Assembly (NCBI RefSeq): GCF_000720115.1
Contig: NZ_JOIR01000014.1
Span: 124,001 to 188,000 of the forward strand
Origin: Streptomyces sp. NRRL F-2580
GTDB taxonomy: Bacteria > Actinomycetota > Actinomycetes > Streptomycetales > Streptomycetaceae
Length of the DNA stretch: 64,000 nucleotides
Direction of reading: 5' to 3'
Below the pieces are notes generated by a model, which had not been told where the DNA came from, searched no databases, and saw only the letters and a list, made by a program, of their open reading frames with translations. Shown piece after piece: positions 17,824-25,891 of this stretch. A program made the translations under genes and the position numbers. Each line of letters opens with the position of its first letter. Positions within the stretch are counted from its first letter, which is position 1.

Positions 17824-18219
17824 TCACGCCCTCCGCCCGGCGGCGCCTGCGGCGCCTTCGTCGAGCCAGCTCGGTCGCTCGGGCGGCCTCGGCAGATCGG
17901 GATCGGGATCGGTCCACTCGTTTCCCCAGGCGGCCAAGGCTGCGAGCACCGGCACCAAGGCGCATCCCTGTTCAGTGAGGAGGTACTCGAAGCGGGCGGG
18001 TTTGAGGCTGTACTGCGTGCGCCTGAGGACGCCTGCGGCAGTCAGCTCCGTCAGCCGTCGGGCGAGCGTGTTCTCGCTCATCCGCAACCGATCGCGGAAT
18101 TCGTCGAACCGGCGGGCTCCGGCGAGGGCTTCACGCACCACCAGGAGCGCCCATCGTTCGCCGACCACGTCCAGTGCTCGGGCGGCGGGACAGTTGTCGA
18201 GGGCGAGGGTCGAGCGCAT
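17824..18219 (-). CDS. HxlR family transcriptional regulator
   Basis: 131-residue winged-helix regulator. The family opening is complete: NCPAARALDVVGERWALLVV, REALAGARRFDEFRDRL, then MSENTLARRLTELTAAGVLRR and the wing with EYLLTEQG. The Cys in NCPAARAL is the residue that senses aldehydes or oxidants in some HxlR proteins. The C-terminus (PDLPRPPERPSWLDEG and onward) is a variable tail. It is divergent from the metallo-hydrolase, with two near-identical palindromes between them. Confidence 0.92.
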   Translation of the reverse strand: MRSTLALDNCPAARALDVVGERWALLVVREALAGARRFDEFRDRLRMSENTLARRLTELTAAGVLRRTQYSLKPARFEYLLTEQGCALVPVLAALAAWGNEWTDPDPDLPRPPERPSWLDEGAAGAAGRRA

Positions 18220-18235
18220 GTCCTCAGCTTAGCGG

Positions 18236-18286
18236 CTTCCATGTTGGAAGTGAACTGGTAGCCTCCCGTTACTTCCATGGTGGAAG
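18236..18286. promoter_or_regulatory. Pair of HxlR operators
   Basis: CTTCCATGTTGGAAG (18236-18250) and CTTCCATGGTGGAAG (18272-18286), two 15-bp palindromes differing by one base, start-to-start distance 36 bp. They fill the gap between the divergent hxlR and metallo-hydrolase genes. Confidence 0.8.
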
Positions 18287-18309
18287 CGACTGGGGAAAGG
18301 TGCTTCCAG

Positions 18310-19104
18310 ATGCAGAGACTTCGTCAGGCCGGTATCGAGGTTGCCCATGGGGTGTTCCGTTTCGGAGACGGTCACGTCAACTGGTACGTCATCGAGCAGG
18401 AGGGCGCCCTGACCGTCGTGGACGGCGGTATGCCCAGCCACTGGCCCGCACTGATGGACTGGCTGACGAAGCGGGGGCAAGGTCTGGACGCCGTTCGGGC
18501 CATCGTGCTCACCCACGGACACGCCGATCACCTGGGCATCGTCCGCCGGCTCTCCGACGCCACCGGCCGGCCGGTGCACATACACCCGGACGACGAGGCG
18601 CTGGCCAAAGGCGCCCGACTCCACACCCCACCCCGCCGTATTCGGCGAAACCTGTGGAAGCCTCACGTCTTTGCACTCAACCTGAACTGGGCACGCGCGG
18701 GCCTGTTTACCGTCCCGCCGATCCTGCACGCCGAGTGCTACACCGATGGGCAGCGTCTCGACGTACCGGGATCGCCTCGGGCGATCCACACTCCCGGCCA
18801 CAGTCCAGGGAGCAGCTGCCTGCTGCTCGCCGACCGAGACGTCCTGATCACGGGAGACGCCCTGGTGACCCTCGACGTCGTCACCGGCCGACGTGGCCTG
18901 GGAATCATGCCCGGCACCCTCAACGACGACCCCGAACAGGCATTGGACAGCCTGACCGCTCTGGCCGGAATCACAGCCACGACGCTGCTCCCCGGCCACG
19001 GCGAGCCCTACACGGAAGGCGTGCCCACAGCTCTCGCGGCGGCCCGTCGACACGGCATCGACTGGAGGACGCCGGCCGCAGGCGCACACGGCCACACCCA
19101 TTGA
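18310..19104 (+). CDS. Metallo-beta-lactamase-fold hydrolase
   Basis: 264 residues. The metal-binding signature is THGHADHLG (HxHxDH), followed by further ligands in HTPGHSPGS, TGDAL and LPGHGEPY, so the zinc site is complete. ATG 18310 is chosen because GGGGAAAGG precedes it by 9 bases; an upstream in-frame ATG at 18277 lies inside the second operator and would have no ribosome site. It is divergent from hxlR, which probably regulates it. HxlR partners are often detoxification enzymes; substrates of this fold range from thioesters to lactones and cannot be read here. Confidence 0.87.
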   Translation: MQRLRQAGIEVAHGVFRFGDGHVNWYVIEQEGALTVVDGGMPSHWPALMDWLTKRGQGLDAVRAIVLTHGHADHLGIVRRLSDATGRPVHIHPDDEALAKGARLHTPPRRIRRNLWKPHVFALNLNWARAGLFTVPPILHAECYTDGQRLDVPGSPRAIHTPGHSPGSSCLLLADRDVLITGDALVTLDVVTGRRGLGIMPGTLNDDPEQALDSLTALAGITATTLLPGHGEPYTEGVPTALAAARRHGIDWRTPAAGAHGHTH

Positions 19105-19326
19105 CCGCAGCCCGTCCGATCGAACGCACTCGGCGGTGCCGCGGTCGCCGTCGGCGGTTCCGATTGCTACTTGTCCCTGAAACCGGATTCAACCCTGGTG
19201 AGAGGCAGCACGGCAGGGCACGCGGTGGGTACGTCTGGTTCTGGGTGGGCTCTCTTTCTCCATGGTCGGTCACGACGGCGCCCTGCTGCTGCCCGGCGGA
19301 CCAAGCTCCGGACCATTCCCGGACCA

Positions 19327-20427
19327 ACGACGGGCTGCGTACCACCGCCGATCGCGGCCGCGCGGCAGTCACGACGCGGCCGAGGGGGCGCTGCGGAGGT
19401 TCCTGGAGGGCGAGGCCGGCGGGTTCAACGCCGACTCGAACCAGAGCGTCGCCGACTACCTGACCGTCTGGCTCGCCGCCAAGGCCCTCGTGCTCAAGCC
19501 GACCGCCATCGCCCGTTACCGGGACTACGTCCACAACGATCTCGTCCCGGCCTTCGGGACCCTGAAACTGGACGAGCTCGGACACCGGCACATCGCCGCG
19601 TTCGTCACCAGCGAGCTCGCCGCCGGCCGCGGCCAGACCACCCTCTACCGCTGCCTGGCCACCCTCTCCAGCGCCCTCGGCGCCGCCTTCCGCCAACACC
19701 GCCTCGCCCACAACCCCGCCAGCCCCTCGGCCCTTCACCGTCCACCGTCGCCAGAGCGGCGGAGCTGGACCGCGGACGAGGCCGTCCGCTTCCTCCAGCA
19801 CTGCCATCAGGCAGACCCAGACATGGCCGACCTGTTCGAGTTCCTCATCAGCACCGGCATGCGCAAGGGAGAGGCCCTCGGTCTGCACCGGTACGACGTC
19901 CACCTGCCCGAACGGGTTCTCTACGTCCGCTGCGAAGCCGGCGTTCCCCGCATCACCGTCCACGACCTGCGACACCTCGGCGCCACCATCACCATCACCG
20001 CCGGCGTCCCGCTCACCGTGGTCTCCAAGACGCTGCGGCACTCCACCCTCGACCACCGCGAACATCTACAGCCACCTCACCCAACAAGCCGCCCGCGAAG
20101 CCGTCGACACCATCGACCACACACTCACCGGAGCCGAGAAGACCGGCCGCCGGACGGACCGGCCGGCGTGGCTGCAACCACCACGCGACCACATCCAGCG
20201 CCTCCACGAAGCCCTCCACCGGCTCCGCTCCCCCGCCCCGCCCGCGTTCAGCACTATGGCGGACAAGCCCCGAACCGGGCGTGCGACCACACTGCGACCA
20301 CCAGGACTCCGGGCATGGAAAAGGCCGCCCTCTCACGGATGAGAGAACGGCCTCCGACCTGCATGAAGCATGGTCGGGACGACAGGATTTGAACCTGCGA
20401 CCCCTTGACCCCCACCGGCTCCCATAG
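19327..20427 (+). pseudogene. int: Tyrosine recombinase (tRNA-Pro integrase), broken
   Basis: Recognisable in order: RTTADRGR (N-terminal start, then a deletion), ALRRFLEGEAGGFNADSNQS, YRDYVHNDLVPAFGTLKLDE (SAM-like DNA-binding domain), FLISTGMRKGEALGLHRYDV (catalytic Arg I) and ERVLYVR joined straight to CEAGVPRITVHDLRHLGAT (box II HxLR). About 75 residues between Arg I and box II, including the catalytic Lys hairpin, are missing. A one-base slip after TLRHSTL then moves the catalytic Tyr region, ANIYSHLTQQAAREAVD, into another frame. The tail runs into the tRNA fragment. This copy cannot be active. Confidence 0.88.
20187..20414 (+). repeat. Direct repeat copy 2: integrase tail + terminator + tRNA-Pro 3' fragment (att)
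   Basis: Middle of three copies. The hairpin is at 20322-20353 and the tRNA-identical part at 20371-20414 (44 bases, ending inside the anticodon loop). It is the junction between two island intervals: the broken integrase reads into it from the left and the aspA gene lies to its right. Confidence 0.85.
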
Positions 20428-20533
20428 GTCGCCACAGGTGAGGCGCTCGGCACAGCGAACGGTGCAACAGCGTGCCGTCCGCGGCGCGGGACGGTCCAGG
20501 TGCGCGGCCGGTGAGCCGCGGCGCAGCCCCGCG

Positions 20534-21943
20534 TCAGGCCCCGGCCGCTCTGGCTCCCGCGATCACCTCGGGCCGCAGCAGGGCGGCGAGCCTCTCGGCC
20601 GGCAGCAGGCCCCTCTCCAGGACCAGCTCGGCCACACCCCGGCCACTGGCGAGGGCTTCCTTGGCGATGTCGGTGGCGGCCGTGTACCCGATGTGCGGGT
20701 TCAGGGCGGTCACCAGGCCGATGGAGTTCTCAACGGTGGCCCGCAGCTTCTCGGTGTTGGCGGTGATGCCGGCCACGCAGCGCTCGGCGAGGGTGAGGCA
20801 GGCCGCGCGCAGGTGGATGACGGACTTCGACAGCGAGTGCAGGATGACCGGCTCGAAGGCGTTGAGCTGGAGCTGTCCGGCTTCGGCGGCCATGGTGATG
20901 GTGATGTCGTTGCCGATCACCTCGAAGGCGACCTGGTTGACGACCTCCGGGATCACCGGGTTGACCTTGCCGGGCATGATGCTCGAGCCCGCCTGCACCG
21001 GCGGCAGGTTGATCTCGCCGAGTCCGGCGCGCGGCCCGGAGGACAGCAGGCGCAGATCGTTGCAGGTCTTGGACAGCTTGACGGCGACGCGCTTGAGGAC
21101 GCCGGACATCTGGACGAAGGCGCCGCAGTCCTGGGTGGCTTCGACCAGGTCGGCCGCGGTGACCAGGGGCAGCCCGGTGATGTCGGCGAGGTGGCGACGG
21201 GCCGACTCGGCGTACCCGGCAGGGGCGTTGAGGCCGGTGCCGATGGCGGTGGCGCCGAGGTTGATCTCGTGGATGAGTCCGAGGGCCTCCGCGAGCCGGC
21301 TGCGGTCCTCGTCGAGCATGACCGCGAAGGCGGAGAACTCCTGCCCGAGGGTCATCGGTACGGCGTCCTGCAGCTGGGTGCGGCCCATCTTCAGCACGTC
21401 GTGGAACTCGGCGGCCCGGCGGGCGAAGGCGGCTTGCAGGACGGCCATGGCTTCGAGCAGGCCGCGCACCGCCGAGGCGGTCGCGATCCGAACGGCGGTC
21501 GGGTAGACGTCGTTGGTGGACTGGCCGAGGTTGACGTCCTCGTTGGGGTGCAGGTGCCGGTACTCGCCCCTGGCGTGGCCCAGCAGCTCCAGCGCCCGGT
21601 TGGCGATGACCTCGTTGGCGTTCATGTTGGTCGAGGTGCCGGCGCCGCCCTGGATGACATCGACGACGAACTGGTCGTGGAGCTTGCCGCCGCGTATCTC
21701 CTGGCAGGCGGCGACGATCACGGCTGCCTTCGCGGGCTCCAGCAGGCCGAGTTCCTCGTTGGCGAGGGCTGCGGCCTCCTTGACGGCAGCGAGGGCGTCG
21801 ATCAGGTGCGGGTAGGCGGAGATGGGCGTCCCGGTGATGGGGAAGTTCTCGGTGGCGCGCAGGGTGTGGACGCCCCAGTAGGCGTCGGCGGGGACTTCGC
21901 GGTCTCCGAGCAGGTCGTGTTCGCTGCGGGTGGCGGCGGTCAT
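20534..21943 (-). CDS. aspA: Aspartate ammonia-lyase
   Basis: Deaminates aspartate to fumarate and ammonia. 469 residues, the usual length for aspartase. The fumarase/aspartase signature GSSIMPGKVNP lies at about residues 318-328 and carries the catalytic serine loop. Also GGAGTSTNMNANEVIANRALE, NLGQSTNDVYPTA and QDCGAFVQMSG. The AspA-like N-terminus is EHDLLGDREVPADAYWGVHT. Aspartase is preferred over fumarase because of this opening and the adjoining asparaginase and asparagine permease. ATG at 21941-21943 with AGAGGG upstream. Last gene of the fadR-ansP-ansA-aspA operon; 56 bp follow the asparaginase stop. Confidence 0.93.
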   Translation of the reverse strand: MTAATRSEHDLLGDREVPADAYWGVHTLRATENFPITGTPISAYPHLIDALAAVKEAAALANEELGLLEPAKAAVIVAACQEIRGGKLHDQFVVDVIQGGAGTSTNMNANEVIANRALELLGHARGEYRHLHPNEDVNLGQSTNDVYPTAVRIATASAVRGLLEAMAVLQAAFARRAAEFHDVLKMGRTQLQDAVPMTLGQEFSAFAVMLDEDRSRLAEALGLIHEINLGATAIGTGLNAPAGYAESARRHLADITGLPLVTAADLVEATQDCGAFVQMSGVLKRVAVKLSKTCNDLRLLSSGPRAGLGEINLPPVQAGSSIMPGKVNPVIPEVVNQVAFEVIGNDITITMAAEAGQLQLNAFEPVILHSLSKSVIHLRAACLTLAERCVAGITANTEKLRATVENSIGLVTALNPHIGYTAATDIAKEALASGRGVAELVLERGLLPAERLAALLRPEVIAGARAAGA

Positions 21944-21999
21944 GGGTGTGCGGCCCTCTTCCTGAGGTGGGTGGGTCAAGGTGGTGAAAGGGGATGGAG

Positions 22000-23016
22000 T
22001 CAGGCGGTGGCGGGGACGCTGGGCGGGTTCAGCGCCGCCACCGGCCGGATGCCGCCGACGGGCCGGCCGCCGCCGGTCATCGGCTCGCCCTCGAACCCGG
22101 CGAGCAGCCGCGGCTCGACTCCCGCCCGGGCGAGGGCTGCGGCCGTCACCGGGATGCGCGCCCGGTCCGCCCCGTCGGCGATCTTCACTGCAACGGCCCG
22201 GCCGTCGGGCAGCGCGGCCACCTGGACGCCCTCGAAGCCGTCCTTGGCCAGCAGCCCGGGCACCGCGCGCATCAGCTGGGCCGTGTCTCGCCCTGTGCCG
22301 GAGGCCATCTCCGGGTGGACGCGCAGCGCGTCCGCCACCCGGCGCCCGGCGGTGTCCGGACCGGCCGTGGCGATACGGGCGGCGGCGCGGGCCAGGCCGT
22401 GCAGGGACACTGCGAACAGCGGGGCTCCGCAGCCGTCGACGGTGACGTTCGCGATGTGCTGGCCGGTGAGTTCCTCGACGACCTCGGCGATCGCCCTCTG
22501 AAGCGGGTGGCCCGGGTCGAGGTAGCTCTCCAGGGGCCAGCCGGCCAGCTTGCACAGGTACAGCATCGCCGCGTGCTTGCCGGAACAGTTCTGGGCGAGC
22601 CGGGAAGGCCCGCGGCCCTCGCGCACCCAGGCATCCCGGACCGCCGAGGCGTACGGCACGTCGGGGACGTTGCGCAGGTCGTCCTCGGTGAGGCCGGCCA
22701 GTTCGAGGATCAGCCGGGTACCTGCGAGGTGGTGCTCCTCGCCGGAGTGGCTGCCCATCGAGAGGGAGAGCAGGGCGCCGTCGAGCGGCAGCCCGGCCCG
22801 CACCATGGCGAGGGCCTGGACCGGCTTGAGGGCTGAGCGCGGGTAGCAGGCGACCTCGATGTCTCCGATGCTCAACCGGACGTCGCCATTACCGCCGAGG
22901 ACGACGACGGATCCGTAGTGGACTCCCTCGATCACGCCGCCCCGGGTGACGTGGGCGACGGGTGCATGCTGGGGCTCGCGCATCGCGGGCGCGTCCGCGA
23001 GGAGACTGCTGCGCAT
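22000..23016 (-). CDS. L-asparaginase (asparaginase II family)
   Basis: Hydrolyses asparagine to aspartate and ammonia. 338 residues of the thermolabile/Rhizobium-type asparaginase family, unrelated to E. coli AnsA/AnsB. Motifs: ARSALKPVQ-like segment YPRSALKPVQALAM, SMGSHSGEEHHL, QNCSGKHAAML (with the Ser/Lys pair) and VDGCGAPLFAVSL. ATG 23014-23016 follows GAGG by five bases. It lies between the permease (89 bp gap) and aspartase in one transcription unit, so asparagine taken up would be passed to aspartate and then fumarate. Confidence 0.92.
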   Translation of the reverse strand: MRSSLLADAPAMREPQHAPVAHVTRGGVIEGVHYGSVVVLGGNGDVRLSIGDIEVACYPRSALKPVQALAMVRAGLPLDGALLSLSMGSHSGEEHHLAGTRLILELAGLTEDDLRNVPDVPYASAVRDAWVREGRGPSRLAQNCSGKHAAMLYLCKLAGWPLESYLDPGHPLQRAIAEVVEELTGQHIANVTVDGCGAPLFAVSLHGLARAAARIATAGPDTAGRRVADALRVHPEMASGTGRDTAQLMRAVPGLLAKDGFEGVQVAALPDGRAVAVKIADGADRARIPVTAAALARAGVEPRLLAGFEGEPMTGGGRPVGGIRPVAALNPPSVPATA

Positions 23017-23105
23017 CACTGCCTCGTTTGGTGGTGGGTTGCTGCTGACCGGGGTGGCCGGCGGCAGGCCCGGCCCGGGGGGACGGGCCGCGCCCGCCGC
23101 CCGGC

Positions 23106-24545
23106 TCAGCCCTCGCTCTTCGCGGCGGCGCGCGCCACGCGGCCGCGGACGGCGTACCAGCCGGCGACCAGCGCCGCGGCGATCAGTGGCACGCACAGCA
23201 CGGTGGTGCGCGCCGCTCCTCCGTCGGCGTACATGAGGACCAGGACGGAGGCGAGGAAGGCCAGTGTCACGAGTTCGGTCCACGGGGACCCGGGCAGGCG
23301 GTAGGAGGGACGGGTCAGTTCGCCGTCACGGGTCTTCCGCCAGAAGAAGAGGTGGCAGACCATGATCATGCCCCAGGTGGCGAGGATGCCGATGGCCGCG
23401 AGGTTGAGCACGATCTCGAACGCATCCGCCGGAACCACGAAGTTGAGCCCGACGCCGAGGACGCACATGCCGCTGGTGAGCAGGATGCCGCCGTAGGGCA
23501 CCTGGGTGCGGCTGAGCCGGGCGGTGAAGCGCGGGGCGGAGCCATTGACGGCCATCGAGCGCAGGATGCGGCCCGTGGAGTAGAGGCCGGAGTTGAGCGA
23601 GGACATGGCCGCGGTGAGAACGACCAGATTCATGACGTCGCCGGCCGCCGGGATGCCGATGTGGGAGAGCACGGTCACGAACGGGCTCTGGCCGGCGCTG
23701 TAGCTGTTCCACGGCATCAGCATCGACAGCAGGACGACCGAGCCGACGTAGAAGAGGCCGACGCGCCACATGATCGAGTTGATCGCCTTCGGCATGATCT
23801 CCTCGGGATTCTCGGTCTCACCGGCCGCGACTCCGACCAGCTCGACGGAGGCGTAGGCGAAGACGACGCCCTGGATGATCAGCAGCATGGGCAGCAGGCC
23901 GTTGGGGAAGATCCCGCCGTTGTCGGTGATCAGGGACGGACCGGGCACGGCGTCGTCGATGGGGTGCCGGGTGACGAGGAAGAAGATCCCGATGGCCATG
24001 AAGACGACCAGCGCGCCGACCTTGACGATGGCGAACCAGAACTCCAGTTCGCCGAAGATCCGCACCGAGATGAGGTTCACGGTGAGGACCACGGCCAGGG
24101 CTATGAGCGCGATCACCCACTGCGGGACGTCGGAGAACAGGCGCCAGTAATGGGTGTAGGTGGCGACGGCGGTGATGTCGGCGATGCCGGTGGTCGCCCA
24201 GTTGAGGAAGTACATCCAGCCCGCGGTGTACGCGCCCTTCTCCCCGAGGAACTCCCGGGCGTACGAGACGAAGGCGCCGGAGGACGGCCGGTACATGACG
24301 AGCTCGCCGAGCGCGCGTACGACGAGGAACGCGAAGATCCCGCAGACGGCGTAGGCGACGAACAGTGAGGGGCCGGCGTCGGCGAGGCGTCCGCCCGCGC
24401 CGAGGAAGAGCCCGGTGCCGATCGCACCCCCGATGGCGATCATGTTGACGTGCCGGGGTGTCAAGGACTTGCTGTAGCCGGTGTCCCCGGCGTCCACGTG
24501 ACGGGTCGTGGGGCGCTTCTCGTCTTTGAGGAACTGCTCGCTCAC
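23106..24545 (-). CDS. ansP: Asparagine/amino-acid permease (APC family)
   Basis: Inner-membrane proton-coupled amino-acid importer, 479 residues, about 12 helices. N-terminal family signature: [25 protein letters not shown]. Also [31 protein letters not shown] and [19 protein letters not shown], both typical of the AnsP/GabP/CycA branch. Asparagine as substrate is inferred from the adjoining asparaginase and aspartase. The GTG start at 24543-24545 overlaps the fadR stop in a GTGA, so the two are probably translationally coupled. Confidence 0.92.
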   Translation of the reverse strand: MSEQFLKDEKRPTTRHVDAGDTGYSKSLTPRHVNMIAIGGAIGTGLFLGAGGRLADAGPSLFVAYAVCGIFAFLVVRALGELVMYRPSSGAFVSYAREFLGEKGAYTAGWMYFLNWATTGIADITAVATYTHYWRLFSDVPQWVIALIALAVVLTVNLISVRIFGELEFWFAIVKVGALVVFMAIGIFFLVTRHPIDDAVPGPSLITDNGGIFPNGLLPMLLIIQGVVFAYASVELVGVAAGETENPEEIMPKAINSIMWRVGLFYVGSVVLLSMLMPWNSYSAGQSPFVTVLSHIGIPAAGDVMNLVVLTAAMSSLNSGLYSTGRILRSMAVNGSAPRFTARLSRTQVPYGGILLTSGMCVLGVGLNFVVPADAFEIVLNLAAIGILATWGMIMVCHLFFWRKTRDGELTRPSYRLPGSPWTELVTLAFLASVLVLMYADGGAARTTVLCVPLIAAALVAGWYAVRGRVARAAAKSEG

Positions 24546-25273
24546 GCCTCGGGTCTGCCTTCCGTGGAGGTGGCCGCGCGCTGGGGGCGCACGATTTCTG
24601 TGAGGGTCGTCTCGACCCGCAGGAGGTGGTGGGACATGGCCTCCACCGCGTCGTGCTCGGAACCGTCGGCCAGCGCCTCGAGGATCGCCCGGTGCTCGCA
24701 GTTGGACTGCTCGCGTCGGCCGCCCAGTTCGTTGAGGAAGGTCGACTGACGCGCCAGTGCGTCGCGGATCTCCTCGATGACGCGGCGGAAGACGGGGTTG
24801 CGGGATGCCTCGGCCACCGCCAGGTGGAAGACGGTGTCCATCGCCACCCACGCGGTGGTGTCGGTCTCCTGCTCCATCCGGTCGAGCAGATGGCCCAGAT
24901 GGTCCAGGTCCTCCGGGGTGCGGCGCAGCGCGGCGTACCCGGCGACCGGGATCTCGACGTGCCGGCGCACCTCCAGCAGGTCGCTGGCGACGTAGTCGCC
25001 GAAGGTGGGGTCCTCGACCGTGTTCGCCAGGACGAACGTGCCCTTGCCGCTCTTGGAGGCCGTCAGGCCGATGGCTTGGAGGGCTCGGAGCGCCTCCCGC
25101 AGCACGGGCCGGCTGACCTCCAGGGCCCGGCACAACTCGGCTTCGGAGGGAAGCTTGTCGCCCACGACGTACTCACCGCGCTCGATGGCGCTGCGCAGGT
25201 GGCCGAAGACCGCTTCCATCGCGCTGACGCGCCGCGGGGCCTGGCCACCTGTCTGGCTGTCTGACAGGTTCAC
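24542..25273 (-). CDS. FadR-type GntR regulator of the asparagine operon
   Basis: 243 residues. N-terminal winged [62 protein letters not shown]. The C-terminal FCD ligand domain has the metal-binding pattern [13 protein letters not shown] and a later SHHLLR His. GTG at 25271-25273 is the likely start: it lies 6 bases after a CAAGAT -10 box and has no ribosome-binding site, so the message looks leaderless. The operon follows by a 4-base overlap. Probable role: repressor relieved by aspartate, asparagine or a related acid. The ligand is inference. Confidence 0.9.
   Translation of the reverse strand: MNLSDSQTGGQAPRRVSAMEAVFGHLRSAIERGEYVVGDKLPSEAELCRALEVSRPVLREALRALQAIGLTASKSGKGTFVLANTVEDPTFGDYVASDLLEVRRHVEIPVAGYAALRRTPEDLDHLGHLLDRMEQETDTTAWVAMDTVFHLAVAEASRNPVFRRVIEEIRDALARQSTFLNELGGRREQSNCEHRAILEALADGSEHDAVEAMSHHLLRVETTLTEIVRPQRAATSTEGRPEA
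25247..25269. promoter_or_regulatory. Dyad at the fadR start, possible autoregulatory operator
   Basis: ACCTGTC-N9-GACAGGT, a perfect 7-bp inverted repeat within the first codons of fadR, just downstream of the predicted transcription start. A repressor bound here would block its own message. Confidence 0.5.
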
Positions 25274-25279
25274 GGTGTG

Positions 25280-25314
25280 ATCTTGATGGGTGCGCCGGAG
25301 GGTGTCAAGACACC
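25280..25314 (-). promoter_or_regulatory. Promoter of the asparagine operon with overlapping operator
   Basis: Minus strand: TTGACA (25303-25308), a 17-base spacer and CAAGAT (25280-25285), then 6 bases to GTG. A palindrome GGTGTC-AA-GACACC (25301-25314) covers the -35 box, well placed for repression. Confidence 0.7.
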
Positions 25315-25720
25315 TGTGTCGGGAAAGTCCGGCCCGGCGAGTTTCGTACCGTGCGCACTTTCCGTCCTGCCACCGAAGCCGCCCGATCGGTGTCTGCGGC
25401 GGAACCGGCGGCATCCACCAGGGCGTGCACCACCGGCGTGTCGACACCCATCTCCGGATGCCACTGGACGCCCACGGCGAAGCGGTGCCGGGTGCTCTCG
25501 ATCGCCTCGACGGTGCCGTCCGCCGCACGGGCTGCCACGATGAACCCGGAGCCGAGGCGATCCACGGCCTGATGATGATGCGTGGCGACCTCGCGGGTCC
25601 CCGGCAGGAGGGCGCCGATCCGGGTCCCCGGCGCGGTGGTGACGGTGTGGGCACAGAAGTGGCCCCGGCAGGGGTTGTGGCCGTGATGGCCCACCCTGTC
25701 GGGCAGTGAACGGAGCGTGA
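25305..25720 (-). pseudogene. PuuD-like class I glutamine amidotransferase, C-terminal half
   Basis: The frame SLPDRVGHHGHNPCRGHFCAH, then THHHQAVDRLGSGFIVAARA, and VGVQWHPEMGVDTPV corresponds to the second half of gamma-glutamyl-GABA hydrolases (peptidase C26), including the catalytic His-Pro-Glu. The N-terminal half with the nucleophile Cys is absent, and upstream sequence is unrelated. N-truncated pseudogene. It overlaps the promoter of the asparagine operon, so that promoter has evolved in or next to the relic. Confidence 0.75.
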
Positions 25721-25891
25721 ATCCACGCGAAATGCGCCAAGTTGACGGCGGCCGCACGCGCGTAGACCGGGTGATGACGCCAGGTCTCCCGGCGTGTCCG
25801 ACTACCGGACGCGGTGGCTGAAAGTTAAACTATTGTGTGACGGGCGCCCTACGTTTGCGGTGGTTGACGTTCCAGCGAGAGGAAACCCCTC

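Noticed and set aside
17460..17978. Overlapping frames in the 17.3-17.8 kb gap taken as a gene
   Set aside because: None shows a protein-like composition, a ribosome site or a known motif; several frames are equally open because of GC content.
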